Source of the DNA: Flavihumibacter solisilvae
Lineage (GTDB): Bacteria > Bacteroidota > Bacteroidia > Chitinophagales > Chitinophagaceae
Assembly (NCBI RefSeq): GCF_000814475.1
Contig: NZ_JSVC01000018.1
Span: 83,543 to 147,542, forward strand
Direction: 5' to 3'
DNA length: 64,000 nt
Part shown: in pieces, positions 35,032 to 44,484 of the stretch
Numbering within the stretch: the first letter of the stretch is position 1
Layout: each line of letters begins with the position of its first letter
Translations under genes and position numbers: made by a program
The notes under the pieces: generated by a model
What the model saw: only the letters and a program-made list of their open reading frames with translations
Database searches by the model: none
What the model was told of the DNA's origin: nothing

Positions 35032-36351
35032 ATGGAAGCTTCCTTTTTACAAACTCTGCTGTTCCTGGCCGTAGGCATAAGCGTTATCGTGGTATTAACG
35101 GCCAGGTTCAGGGTCCATGCTTTTTTTGCGTTACTTATTTCCTGCTTCATAGTGGGGCTGGGTGTCCAGCTTTCCGTGAGTGAGATCATTACTGCGACAA
35201 AAGACGGTTTTGGCAATGTGATGAAGTCACTCGGCCTGATCATCGTGCTCGGTACAGCGCTTGGTGTGATCCTTGAACATACCGGCAGCACGCAGGTTAT
35301 GGCCAGTTACATTTTACGCAAAGTGGGAGTGAAGCGTGCACCTCTCGCAATGAACATTACAGGCTTTATTGTCGGGCTGCCGATTTTTTGTGACTCGGGA
35401 TATATTGTTCTCAATGGGTTGAACCAGTCGCTGGCAAGACGCACAGGCATTCCCGTGGTGATCATGGCAACTTCGCTTGCAACAGGATTGTATTCCGTGC
35501 ATTGCCTGATCCCGCCACATCCCGGTGCTGCTGCCGCTGCAGGGATAATAGGTGTTGATTTCGGGACTTTGATTTTGGTGGGTGGGTGCATCGCTATACC
35601 GGCAAGTGCGGTTGGATATTTGTGGGCAAAGTTTGCCGGCAAAAAATCAGCAGTGGCTACGGCTGAAGTAGCGGCCGCAACCGAAAACCCGGATCAACCT
35701 TCAGTCCTTAAATCTTTTCTACCGGTTATAATCCCCATCCTCCTGATCGCGCTAAGGTCGTTTTCCGACAAGTATGTTGACAGCAAATTCTGGAAGGAAT
35801 GTCTTGTGGTGGGAGACCCGGTTATCGCACTATCGATTGGTGTGTTGCTCGCGCTGAATGGCAAAAGGGGGTGGACTAAAGAAAAACTCGGTTCCTTGTT
35901 GCAGGACGCAGCTGAAAAGGCAGGTGGCATCCTGGTGATCATTGGGGCTGGTGGCGCTTTCGGTGCGGTGCTGGCGGCCACGAATATCGGCGGTCATTTA
36001 AGCGGGTCATTAGACCTTGGCAGCCTGGGCATATTGTTCCCTTTTCTCCTTACAGCACTGCTGAAAACTGCCCAGGGGTCTTCAACGGTAGCCATCATTA
36101 CATCCGCTTCTATAATAGCGCCGCTGATGCCTTCCTTAATGATGGATAAGGGCAATGGCCCTTTATTCTGTGTGTTGTCGATGGGCGCGGGATCCATGAT
36201 GGTTTCCCATGCCAATGACGCCTATTTCTGGGTGATTGCGAGGTTTTCCGGGCTGGAAATGAAAGAGATGCTGCGGGTATATACTGTCGCCAGTATCCTG
36301 ATGGGACTAACGGCCTTCCTGGTGACCTGGCTGGTGTGGATAGCATTTTGA
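35032..36351 (+). CDS. GntP-family gluconate/organic-acid permease
   Basis: The 439-residue membrane protein has about 12 hydrophobic segments and the GntP motifs: GFGNVMKSLGLIIVLGTALG, GLPIFCDSGYIVL, HCLIPPHPGAAAAA, and LKTAQGSSTVAIITSASI. The family imports gluconate, glycerate or related sugar acids by proton symport. The start at the ATG 35032 is set by the beginning of TM1; the longer frame from 34822 runs inside the peroxidase gene. No gluconate kinase or dehydratase is adjacent, so the substrate is open. It ends 3 bp before the convergent DUF1801 gene. Confidence 0.88.
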   Translation: MEASFLQTLLFLAVGISVIVVLTARFRVHAFFALLISCFIVGLGVQLSVSEIITATKDGFGNVMKSLGLIIVLGTALGVILEHTGSTQVMASYILRKVGVKRAPLAMNITGFIVGLPIFCDSGYIVLNGLNQSLARRTGIPVVIMATSLATGLYSVHCLIPPHPGAAAAAGIIGVDFGTLILVGGCIAIPASAVGYLWAKFAGKKSAVATAEVAAATENPDQPSVLKSFLPVIIPILLIALRSFSDKYVDSKFWKECLVVGDPVIALSIGVLLALNGKRGWTKEKLGSLLQDAAEKAGGILVIIGAGGAFGAVLAATNIGGHLSGSLDLGSLGILFPFLLTALLKTAQGSSTVAIITSASIIAPLMPSLMMDKGNGPLFCVLSMGAGSMMVSHANDAYFWVIARFSGLEMKEMLRVYTVASILMGLTAFLVTWLVWIAF

Positions 36352-36354
36352 AGG

Positions 36355-36777
36355 TTATGCCTGGTTGAATCCATATCGGATTGCCGCTTCAAGGATATCG
36401 ATGTTGATATCTTTAAGTGCTTTGAACTTGATGCAATACCCGGTGACACTCGCCTTGCCAATTTCCTTCCCAAATGTTTGCGCTAAATAAGTCTTATCCT
36501 TAAGCCCAAGGATATAGACAGAGATCCCGGTTTTGTTTGCGCTGATGCCAATCCGAAACCACTCGGCAGTTTTTCCATTGGCATATTTCATTGTCTGTGA
36601 TCCATATCCAATTGTAGGATTTGCAACCGTTTTATTTTCGCTGTCCTTACCATCGCTGAACCATAATTTACATCCTGGCGATACCTGGAGTGTGCGCTCG
36701 TGCAAGGCCTGCATGTCAGCACGTTTAGCATCAGGCTGACTGCCAATGTACTCTTTGATTTGCCCTTCTACGTTCAT
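36355..36777 (-). CDS. DUF1801 family protein (first of three in the window)
   Basis: The 140-residue protein is a full DUF1801/YdhG-like domain: N-terminal helix pair (IKEYIGSQPDAKRADMQALHE), GCKLWFSDG, IGYGSQTMKYANG and a C-terminal FKALKDINIDILEAAIR. The fold binds small ligands or works as a stress-related helper; no enzymatic role is established. It is convergent with gntP and divergent from the DUF5694 gene. Two further members are at 37630 and 45263, with clearly different sequences, so they are not recent duplicates. Confidence 0.8.
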   Translation of the reverse strand: MNVEGQIKEYIGSQPDAKRADMQALHERTLQVSPGCKLWFSDGKDSENKTVANPTIGYGSQTMKYANGKTAEWFRIGISANKTGISVYILGLKDKTYLAQTFGKEIGKASVTGYCIKFKALKDINIDILEAAIRYGFNQA

Positions 36778-36826
36778 GCTTTTTTATTTTGTCATAAATT
36801 AGACTTGTACCTAAAATAATATAATT

Positions 36827-37633
36827 ATGAAGTACATCCTATATGTATTTTGTATGCTTTTGTGCCTGGCGTCAGTTGCGCAGCAAAAGAATACGAAGGA
36901 AGTTAAGGTATTACTGATTGGTACTTTCCATTTTGATAACCCCGGGTTGGATGTCGCAAAATTCAAGGATGCCGATATCTTATCGCAGAAGCGACAGCGG
37001 GAAGTGGAGGAAGTAACCAGCCTGCTGAAGAGATTTGCGCCTGATAAAATATTTATCGAAGCAGTTCCTGCCAGGCAGTCTCAGATTGATTCTGCTTTTA
37101 CATTATACAAGGCTGGGAAAAAAGAGCTTCGTGCCTCTGAAGTTGAGCAGCTTGGTTTTCGGCTTGCAAAGCAATTAGGTCATTCAACTTTATATGGGGT
37201 AGATTACCAGGAAACTAAATTCCCATTTGATAGTTTGATGAAATCGGCCACGGAGGCCGGGCAAACTGGTATCACATCTCACGTTCAAAAAACTATTGAA
37301 GAAGTACAGACTTCATTTAATGAAGCATTGCAAAAACTTACGATCAAAGAGATGTTGTTACGTGAGAACAGTGAAGATATGATAAAACTACAGCATGAAT
37401 TTTACTTCAAGCTTTTACCGGCAGGAAAGCCCGGTAATCATGTTGGTTCTTATTTAGTGAGTGAATGGTGGCGAAGGAACATGGTGATTTGTGAGAACAT
37501 ACTAAAGCAGCTAAATGGCAATGAAGAAAAAGTATTGGTCATTTTTGGCTCCGGACATACAGCCATTCTGAATGAAATAATGAAGTTTAATCCTGCCATT
37601 AAACTGGTGCCGGCTTCAGAAGTGTTACGTTAA
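36827..37633 (+). CDS. DUF5694 family exported protein
   Basis: The 268-residue protein has a signal peptide (1-19, ASVAQQ) and a TraB/GumN-like core: VLLIGTFHFDNPG near the start, KIFIEAVPARQ in the middle and VLVIFGSGHTAIL near the end, the three short blocks that mark this superfamily. The His in GTFHF, the Glu and the GSGH motif are the conserved polar residues, and related TIKI/TraB proteins are metal-dependent proteases, but DUF5694 is untested. It likely acts in the periplasm. Its stop overlaps the convergent DUF1801 gene by 4 bp. Confidence 0.78.
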   Translation: MKYILYVFCMLLCLASVAQQKNTKEVKVLLIGTFHFDNPGLDVAKFKDADILSQKRQREVEEVTSLLKRFAPDKIFIEAVPARQSQIDSAFTLYKAGKKELRASEVEQLGFRLAKQLGHSTLYGVDYQETKFPFDSLMKSATEAGQTGITSHVQKTIEEVQTSFNEALQKLTIKEMLLRENSEDMIKLQHEFYFKLLPAGKPGNHVGSYLVSEWWRRNMVICENILKQLNGNEEKVLVIFGSGHTAILNEIMKFNPAIKLVPASEVLR

Positions 37634-38100
37634 GTCTTTTTTCTGTGATTCTTAAAGCTGCTTTCATACATTTCAATCCAGTCATCAGGCGTTATCTTGG
37701 AAACCAGCTCACCGATAAGTTCATACGGGATGTCTTCCGCTTTTTTATAGCGCAAACAGCTCTTGCCCATATCCAGTTTTTTTGGAGAGGCTTTAGCATG
37801 CGCCGCGGTAAACCATTCCAATAGTTTGGGGTCCGCATAGATCCCCATGTGGTAAACAGCAATAAAATTTTTCTGCGAGGCAAATCCAAGGAATGGCAGG
37901 GGCAATTTCGGATCGCAGTGATAGCCCGCGGGGTATTTACTGTGCGGTACTGAATAACCAGCCATGCCATATCCCATGCCCTCCTGGAAACCTTCAGGAA
38001 TATTCTTTTTGATCACATTTCTTAATTCAGTGATCGCTTTCTTCCTGTCTTCCGGAAGTTCGTCTATGTACTGATCAACAGTTGTTGCCTTCGACTGCAT
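37630..38100 (-). CDS. DUF1801 family protein (second copy)
   Basis: The 156-residue protein has the DUF1801 pattern: TTVDQYIDELPEDRKKAITELRNVIKKNIP, GYGMAGYSVP, LPFLGFASQKNFIAVYHMGIY and a C-terminal KAEDIPYELIGELV. I chose the ATG at 38100, where the family N-terminus begins; the longer reading to 38157 overlaps the FMO stop and is not conserved in type. It lies 31 bp downstream of the monooxygenase gene on the same strand, so it could be the last gene of that transcript, but a functional link is not evident. Confidence 0.82.
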   Translation of the reverse strand: MQSKATTVDQYIDELPEDRKKAITELRNVIKKNIPEGFQEGMGYGMAGYSVPHSKYPAGYHCDPKLPLPFLGFASQKNFIAVYHMGIYADPKLLEWFTAAHAKASPKKLDMGKSCLRYKKAEDIPYELIGELVSKITPDDWIEMYESSFKNHRKKT

Positions 38101-38131
38101 ATACCGAAAGTATAAAAAAATCCTATAATGC

Positions 38132-39262
38132 TTACAGGTGCACTTCTTTCCCGGCAATATGTTTGGCTATTTGCCTGGCATCGAGGGCAATTTCCCTTAA
38201 TTGGCCGGTTGGACTCACGAAGAAGCCACAGAAATACAAACCATCCTTACCGAAATATTTCTGCCTGCTAACAGGATTTCTGAGGTCGTCAAACCGGCCG
38301 GTGTCAACAGCAATGATTTTGGCATAATCGCGGTAATATCCAATGGCTGCAATGATCGCATCAAATTCCCCGGCTTCACCCGAAGTAAAATGAACCGTTC
38401 TGCCCTTGATATGATCTACATCTTCATGAATCTTTATGTGGCCTTCCCTGATATGCTTTATGGTACCGATATCCAAAAGGGGAATTGTTCCATCCCTTTC
38501 AATCTGTTCAAAAATCCCGTAAGGCATTTTTTTCAATCCCAGCCTGGGCAGGTCCGGGTAAAGTAATTTTAGTAACGGTGCATTGAGAGCATCGGCCACG
38601 CGGGGTGGAAGTTTTGACATCATCACACTTAAACGGAGAACGGGGATGCCCAGCAGGTCCCTGGGAATAACATTCACGGGTGAGCGGACAGACATATGCG
38701 GTTCAGCGCCCTGTTCATGCAGGTCAATCGCAATTTCACAGGCAGAATTTCCAAATCCGACAACCAATACTTTTTGTCCTTTGAATTCCCTGCCCGATTT
38801 ATAGCCATAGCTGTGCATGATCCGGCCAGGAAAGCTTTCCATTCCATCGAAATGGATCTTTCTTGGTTTACCAAATGCACCAGTAGCAATAATGACGTAC
38901 TTCGAAATGTAAGTATCTTTATTTGTTTCAGTGATCCAGAAATTGCCTTCCCGCCGGATTGATCTTGCTTCCGTATGAAAGGCGGGATTGATGTTGAATG
39001 CCTTTTGGTAGTCATCCAGGTAGTCCACTACCTGCTGCCGGGCAGGATAATCCGGAATGGCCTTGTCAAACTTTTTATACGGCAGGTTCGACATGGCCTT
39101 ATTCGTATGCAAATGCAGTCGCTCGTAATGGTTGCGCCAGGGATTGGCCGCCTGCGCTTCTTTTTCAATCACCGCGTATTCAATACCTCTCTTGTGTAGG
39201 CTGGCTGCTGAAGCAAGTCCTGATGCGCTTGCACCTACAATTAGTGTACGAATCTGTTGCAT
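38132..39262 (-). CDS. Flavin-containing monooxygenase
   Basis: The 376-residue enzyme has an N-terminal FAD Rossmann motif (VGASASGLA, Gly10-Gly15), a second dinucleotide motif for NADPH (VVGFGNSACE, from Gly169), and the family fingerprint FxGxxxHxxxY at residues 144-154 (FPGRIMHSYGY). Class B flavin monooxygenases use NADPH and O2 to oxygenate nucleophilic N or S atoms or ketones (Baeyer-Villiger). It most resembles bacterial FMO/YUCCA-like proteins of similar length. It is the fifth gene of a leftward run (TetR, TonB receptor, beta-helix protein, diheme cytochrome, FMO), 22 bp after the cytochrome. This is the only clearly cytoplasmic catalyst of the cluster, so it may oxidise the substrate that the outer parts import. 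Confidence 0.88.
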   Translation of the reverse strand: MQQIRTLIVGASASGLASAASLHKRGIEYAVIEKEAQAANPWRNHYERLHLHTNKAMSNLPYKKFDKAIPDYPARQQVVDYLDDYQKAFNINPAFHTEARSIRREGNFWITETNKDTYISKYVIIATGAFGKPRKIHFDGMESFPGRIMHSYGYKSGREFKGQKVLVVGFGNSACEIAIDLHEQGAEPHMSVRSPVNVIPRDLLGIPVLRLSVMMSKLPPRVADALNAPLLKLLYPDLPRLGLKKMPYGIFEQIERDGTIPLLDIGTIKHIREGHIKIHEDVDHIKGRTVHFTSGEAGEFDAIIAAIGYYRDYAKIIAVDTGRFDDLRNPVSRQKYFGKDGLYFCGFFVSPTGQLREIALDARQIAKHIAGKEVHL

Positions 39263-39284
39263 GGAAAGGGATCTGGGTTACTTA

Positions 39285-40364
39285 TTATTTTTTCTTCATG
39301 GCATTGATCCAGTCGACAATCAATTGTACGCCTTCTTTATGGATGACGGACCGGGCAACCTCTGGCATCGCTGTTCCTGGTACTGCACTGTTCATGCGGT
39401 ATGCAAAAATGGAATGTGCAGCATCGCCGGGAATAATGTCGTAATTCAATCCACCGGCGCCACCACCTGCTGATACCGGTTCTTTCATAATGCCCAGGTG
39501 GGCGGGATCGGTTTGTTCATACTCGAGGAATAACCCGGTGTTGGATGCATCTCCGCTTGCTTTATGACAATGTGCACAGTTGATGTCGATATAGGCCCGT
39601 GCCCGCTGATCCAGCGTGAACTGTTTTGTATTTTTCCAGTCTGGCAGTTGTGCAACCTTATCCATGGAAGGCAAGCTGTCGAGAACTCCCATCTTCGCCC
39701 AGCGCAGCAATTGATTCACCGTTTCCCCATTTTGGACAAAATTCAGGTTGCGGATCTTCGGACCAATAGGAGTGAGCTCGCCATTGCTGGTATGGCATCT
39801 TTTACAATCATTCGTATTGGGTACCTGGTAAGTGGTTGAGATTTTAGCGCCATTATCGTCTAACAAGGTAATGGGAATTTTTGCCCCGATGATATGCTTT
39901 ACGGCGTCCGTTTGCTCTTTGTTCCACAGATAGTTCATCACTTTCCACTGGTGATCGGCAGGGTTCTTTACAAGTAACCTCGTTTCGATCATTACCTTCT
40001 GGTGCTGCTCATTGATGTAGGCAAAATTCTTGATGATAATGGTGGAGTCCGGGAAATCCGGCAAGTCACTGCCGGTGTATCTGGCCGCTTTTCCTTTTGG
40101 CAACAAAACAAACCGGTCCTTCACCGCGTAATCGCTGAACAGGGGAGTAGCCAGTTCATAATGCACCAGGGCGACCTGCGGCTTTAGTTCTTTCAGTTCG
40201 CCACCGAAAAAGCCATACTCCGATAATTTCTCTTTGAATTCAAACGCATTCGGATCCGAATTTATCTTCTGCTCAGCTGTTTTGTTCTTACAGCCCTGGA
40301 TTAAACCTGAAAATGATACGATGCCTGTTAAGATGCCGGCAATCCACCACACACTTTTCTTCAT
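39285..40364 (-). CDS. SO2930-family diheme c-type cytochrome lipoprotein
   Basis: The 359-residue protein has a lipoprotein signal with Cys25 (LIQGCKN). A beta-rich domain of about 150 residues follows (LSEYGFFGG..., with PLFSDYAVKDRFVLLP), and then two c-type heme sites: CKRCH (Cys187, Cys190, His191) and CAHCH (Cys263, Cys266, His267). This layout corresponds to the uncharacterised SO2930 family (TIGR03806). The family regularly sits beside a parallel beta-helix protein, as here; their joint function is not known. The start at 40364 is set by the signal peptide; the longer frame upstream runs into the beta-helix gene. Heme and lipid anchor place it in the periplasm, probably passing electrons to or from its partner. 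Confidence 0.87.
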   Translation of the reverse strand: MKKSVWWIAGILTGIVSFSGLIQGCKNKTAEQKINSDPNAFEFKEKLSEYGFFGGELKELKPQVALVHYELATPLFSDYAVKDRFVLLPKGKAARYTGSDLPDFPDSTIIIKNFAYINEQHQKVMIETRLLVKNPADHQWKVMNYLWNKEQTDAVKHIIGAKIPITLLDDNGAKISTTYQVPNTNDCKRCHTSNGELTPIGPKIRNLNFVQNGETVNQLLRWAKMGVLDSLPSMDKVAQLPDWKNTKQFTLDQRARAYIDINCAHCHKASGDASNTGLFLEYEQTDPAHLGIMKEPVSAGGGAGGLNYDIIPGDAAHSIFAYRMNSAVPGTAMPEVARSVIHKEGVQLIVDWINAMKKK

Positions 40365-40401
40365 AATACTAATTTGCGATTCCAATAAAAATGTTTTCCT
40401 G

Positions 40402-41688
40402 CTACTTACAAACAAAGGGCGCCACATCCACTCCGGGATTCCATTTTTTGGGATCGCCAATGCTCATCAGGTCGGCGTTCACGAAAATATTGTCACCACT
40501 TTGTTTGATGCATAAAGAGTCCGGGTTTGCAGCGGTACCATTGGTGAGAATATTTGTTGAGATGCCATCATATAGTACGAACGGAATTCTTTTATTCTTC
40601 CTGTTCGGGTCTTTTGCATTCAGGGCCTGCTCAATCCCGATCAGCATCTGGCCCATGCGGTGTTCATATGCCGGCTTTGGAAATGAATCGCCCATCTGCA
40701 TGATGTTGTCGTGGATGAAGATGTTTTTTGAAATGGGAAAGTAGTTGTCATTGATCTTGTGGACTGCGCTATCATCCGTTGCAAGGCCCGATGCCAGCAT
40801 AATAGCTCCTGAGTTGTTGTTGACGATCCGGTTATTGTATAGTTCAATATCGGATGCAGCCAGGATGATTATACCACTTCCGGGCGCTGCATTCCCAACT
40901 CCCCAGGTAGTGCCGAAGCTTCCGGCTTTGGCAAAATTCCTTTCGTTGTTGTCGTGGATATTATTGTTGTATGCCTTAACCTTACCGCCGCGTTTGGAAA
41001 GTGTCGGCAGGTCAAAGATGAGAAAGCCGGCAGTGTTGCCCCAAAATTCATTATCATAAACCTGCGCGTTCGTGGTGTTTTCGATTTCGCAACCGGCTAC
41101 ATTCATGAATGCTTTACAATTCCTGATGACTGCGCTATCGGACTGTCCAACATAAATGCCGGCATCCGAAGAACCCTGTACATAACAGTTTTCGATCAGG
41201 ATATTCCTGCACAACACCGGGTACAGCGCATAGCCTCCATTGGATGAATCGATGTTCTCCCATACGGCACTTACATTATTAAACACAATGTCGCGGCTTT
41301 GGGTGATTTTGATCATATCACCCTTGGCATTTTGCAGCTTGAGGTCTTCTATATTGAACCCGGTTACATTAGTCACCCGGATCCCTTCTCCACCCTGGGT
41401 CTGCGAAGAGAAATCAAGAATGGTTTTATCACTTCCCTCGCCGCGGAACATGATGTGTTTTAACTGGGCGATGCTGAGGTTATCGAATTTATAGGTGCCA
41501 GCCTTTAACTCAACAATTGAACTGTCTTTTAATGAAAGCAAAGCTTCCATGATCTTGAGTTCTTCCCCCGGGTTAAATGACAGGTTGTTTAAATAGCTGT
41601 CTTCATGTTTTTCGCCAATATTGGTGGCACAGGAAGTAAAAAAGAGTACTGCGGTTAGTGATAAGAGCGATAAAATTCCTTTTTTCAT
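40402..41688 (-). CDS. Parallel beta-helix lipoprotein (partner of the SO2930 cytochrome)
   Basis: The 428-residue lipoprotein (signal to Cys20, FFTSCATN) is a right-handed parallel beta-helix with many Asn-rich turns: ILIENCYVQGSSDAGIYVGQS, VIRNCKAFMNVAGCEIENT, AQVYDNEFWGNTAGF. These repeats run over about residues 70-330. The family (TIGR03805) is found as a pair with the diheme cytochrome family and its role is unknown; the fold is common in polysaccharide lyases and adhesins, but no lyase residues are recognisable. It starts 12 bp after the TonB receptor stop and ends 37 bp before the cytochrome start. A substrate-binding or electron-transfer-scaffold role is inference. Confidence 0.87.
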   Translation of the reverse strand: MKKGILSLLSLTAVLFFTSCATNIGEKHEDSYLNNLSFNPGEELKIMEALLSLKDSSIVELKAGTYKFDNLSIAQLKHIMFRGEGSDKTILDFSSQTQGGEGIRVTNVTGFNIEDLKLQNAKGDMIKITQSRDIVFNNVSAVWENIDSSNGGYALYPVLCRNILIENCYVQGSSDAGIYVGQSDSAVIRNCKAFMNVAGCEIENTTNAQVYDNEFWGNTAGFLIFDLPTLSKRGGKVKAYNNNIHDNNERNFAKAGSFGTTWGVGNAAPGSGIIILAASDIELYNNRIVNNNSGAIMLASGLATDDSAVHKINDNYFPISKNIFIHDNIMQMGDSFPKPAYEHRMGQMLIGIEQALNAKDPNRKNKRIPFVLYDGISTNILTNGTAANPDSLCIKQSGDNIFVNADLMSIGDPKKWNPGVDVAPFVCK

Positions 41689-41700
41689 GTTTCGGGTTGT

Positions 41701-44454
41701 TTAGAATACGTTGTACGACAGCGATACATAATACACGCCACCAATCATCGGATTGGCCATGCCGGTCGAATAATATTTGTTGGTGATGTTGGTTCCGCCG
41801 ACTTTAATGCCGGTATGGATTTTTGTAAATGTGTACCCTACCTGTGCATCGATAACTGCTGATGCCGGTACCGTTCCATTTGCCAGTCCGCCACCTACTT
41901 CATAATGATAGGATGGTTTATAACGCATGGAGGTGTTGAATGCCCAGTTTTGTTTTTTGCCGAAACCGGTGTTCCCTACTTCCAGGTTCAGGTGGTAACT
42001 CGGCGTATTGAAATTATTGATCTGGCTGTTATTCTTATTCTTGATATGATCTGAATAATAATTTGCCTTTGCAAAGAAGCGACGGGAAAGGTCAACATTC
42101 ACACTTGCGGCATAACCATAGGTGTTAACCCGTTGTGCTCCGTTGAAAGCAATATTGTATTGGATATAAGTGCTGCGGTCCTTGAACGCGTTTGGATCGG
42201 TAGTGCCCGGGGTATTGCACACATCTGCATAACCGATAAAATTTTCCCAGGTGGAATAATATCCTAATACATCAAACAATACTCTTTTTCCAATCAACGC
42301 AGCATATCCCAATTCAAATGCATTTACCGATTGGGGTTTGATGTCATTTACATAGAACCTTTCCAGCTTTGTTGCATCATCGGCCTGTTGAAATTCCGAA
42401 ACGCTTTTTAGGGTATAAGGAACATATTGATCAAAATGATAGGTGTCGTACAACAGTCGTTTGGATCCTCCCGATGCCAGCTGGTTATAGCCAACGAGCG
42501 TATTCTGTAAAGCCTGGATGTTGGAAGGGAAGCTGTACGCATTCTGGTAAGAGAACCTGATGAAGTGTTCTTTGGCTACCTCGAATACGGTGGACAATCT
42601 CGAAGTTACCTTTGGATCTTCGAACAGGGTATTCTTATCGTAACGGAACGAAGCACCAAGCCGGAGCCTGTCATTGATCAACCTTTTGCTGATCTGCGCA
42701 TAAGCGCTGTATTCATTTACTTTAATAGGTTTCTCCTTATCAGGGAATAGCGTGCCTTTGGAATTCAGGTTGTACAGTCTCCAGTTAACGCCTGCAATTA
42801 CCTCTACGAATTTTATAAGGTGGGAAAAATTGTACTGGAATTCCGAGTTATACAGTTTACTCCTGTCGAGGAACAGGGTTCCTCCCTCTGTAATGGGTGT
42901 ATGGGAGATCGTTTCCTTCAACTGGTTGAATACCGCGGAACCAGCCTCGGGCCTGCCGATATCTGCATATTGTCTTGCCGCATAGCTGGCGCTCGTGTAA
43001 TCCATTCCGCTGATCATTGATTGCAGGAGGGCGCCGGTGTATTGAGGATACCAGCCATCGCCGGTATTGGCATCATAGCTGGGTTTCCATGCTTCATTGA
43101 TCAATTGGGAGGTGGGACCAGAGACAAGGGTGTTTCCAGAGTTTTCCTGCGTGGTATAGGTTCTCAGGAACCAGTTTTCAGCTTTCAGTTCAGCCCTGTA
43201 CTGGCCTACTTTGAAATCTTTCATCTGGTAACGGGTATCGTTGGTATACACGACGCTTCCCGTGCCGAACGTCCCGGAGAAAATGGCTTCCAGTTTTGGC
43301 CTGATCTTATACCTCAGTTCGGCATTCGCCTTGAACAGGCGGGCATCATTATCCAGGTATCCATACTCTGCATAACCGGTACGTGATACGTAATTCGGCT
43401 GACCAAGCATCGGTTCAATAAGAGGAGCGAGGTCCGGGTTCGTGAGCATGGCGTACTCCAGGAAAGGGTTGATGTCAACCGATGTTGCTCCTCCATAAAG
43501 GTTTACGCCATTGTAATTCGGGTCGGTATATTTCGAACCCGGACCGTTTTTGTTGGTGGTATCAGAGGCTACCCAGTCGTTGGCCCTGGTATACTGGGCA
43601 TTGAGTTTAAAGGCGAGCTTATCATTTATCTTTTTTCCCCAGCGGATGGTCCAGTCGTAATAAGGCGAAGCACCTACCGGGTCATTGGCTTTTTTGCTTT
43701 TCACGTGATTGACACCCTGCGTAACGAGTATGCTGAGGCCCTGGTATTTGAAAGGATCTTTTCCGGTCATGACCATGGTCCCGTTCAAGCCTCTTGAGCC
43801 ATACAAAGCCGAAGATGCACCTGACAATAATTCAATATTATCCACGTCAAGCTGGGTCAGGCCAATGGCATTTCCGAGCGGGAAATTCAGGCCTGGCGCC
43901 TGGTTATCCATCCCGTCGACCACCTGGGTGAAATTCGTATTGCCGCTGGTGTTAAAGCCGCGGGTGGTTACCGTGGTGAAGCCAAGACTTGACACGGTAA
44001 CATCAACTCCCTTCAGGCCCTGCAGCATGTCGTAATAATTGAGCTGGGGTGAATTGACGATGTCTTTGGTCCCGATGCGTTCGATGGTAACCGGGGATTC
44101 CAGCTTTTTCATCGCGCTCCGGCTTGCCGATACTACTACTTCCTGTCCTAACGAAGAGGCAGGCTTCAGCAGCACGTTAATGGGGTTTTGGACGGAATTG
44201 ATTACCAGTTCCTGCGTTTCAAAGCCGACGGAGGAAAAAACGATCGTCAGCGGAAACTTTTTTGAGGTGCCGAACCTGAAGTTCCCGTTGTCATTGGTGA
44301 AATCACCGTCGGATGACTCCTTAACGGTGACGGATACAACAGGTACCGGCTTTTTGGTGTCGCTGTTTCGGACTACACCGGTAATGACATGCTGGGCTTT
44401 GAGCCCGATTGTCGTTAGTGAAAAGACAAGCAGGGCAAGAATCGTTTTTCTCAT
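41701..44454 (-). CDS. TonB-dependent receptor of the beta-helix/cytochrome/FMO cluster
   Basis: The 917-residue receptor has a signal peptide (1-20, GLKAQ), a CarboxypepD_reg-like domain (about 22-100, ITGVVRNSDTKKPVPVVSVTV), a plug (about 115-235, including ELLSGASSALYGSRGLNGTMVM) and a large barrel to the C-terminal SLSYNVF. No SusD-like gene follows, so it is not a classic glycan receptor. It lies second in the leftward cluster, 30 bp after the TetR gene and 12 bp before the beta-helix gene. The ligand is unknown; if the cluster acts together, it imports the compound that is later oxidised. Confidence 0.88.
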   Translation of the reverse strand: MRKTILALLVFSLTTIGLKAQHVITGVVRNSDTKKPVPVVSVTVKESSDGDFTNDNGNFRFGTSKKFPLTIVFSSVGFETQELVINSVQNPINVLLKPASSLGQEVVVSASRSAMKKLESPVTIERIGTKDIVNSPQLNYYDMLQGLKGVDVTVSSLGFTTVTTRGFNTSGNTNFTQVVDGMDNQAPGLNFPLGNAIGLTQLDVDNIELLSGASSALYGSRGLNGTMVMTGKDPFKYQGLSILVTQGVNHVKSKKANDPVGASPYYDWTIRWGKKINDKLAFKLNAQYTRANDWVASDTTNKNGPGSKYTDPNYNGVNLYGGATSVDINPFLEYAMLTNPDLAPLIEPMLGQPNYVSRTGYAEYGYLDNDARLFKANAELRYKIRPKLEAIFSGTFGTGSVVYTNDTRYQMKDFKVGQYRAELKAENWFLRTYTTQENSGNTLVSGPTSQLINEAWKPSYDANTGDGWYPQYTGALLQSMISGMDYTSASYAARQYADIGRPEAGSAVFNQLKETISHTPITEGGTLFLDRSKLYNSEFQYNFSHLIKFVEVIAGVNWRLYNLNSKGTLFPDKEKPIKVNEYSAYAQISKRLINDRLRLGASFRYDKNTLFEDPKVTSRLSTVFEVAKEHFIRFSYQNAYSFPSNIQALQNTLVGYNQLASGGSKRLLYDTYHFDQYVPYTLKSVSEFQQADDATKLERFYVNDIKPQSVNAFELGYAALIGKRVLFDVLGYYSTWENFIGYADVCNTPGTTDPNAFKDRSTYIQYNIAFNGAQRVNTYGYAASVNVDLSRRFFAKANYYSDHIKNKNNSQINNFNTPSYHLNLEVGNTGFGKKQNWAFNTSMRYKPSYHYEVGGGLANGTVPASAVIDAQVGYTFTKIHTGIKVGGTNITNKYYSTGMANPMIGGVYYVSLSYNVF

Positions 44455-44484
44455 AAGCTCAATCGTTGGTAGTTGGGAGGAGGT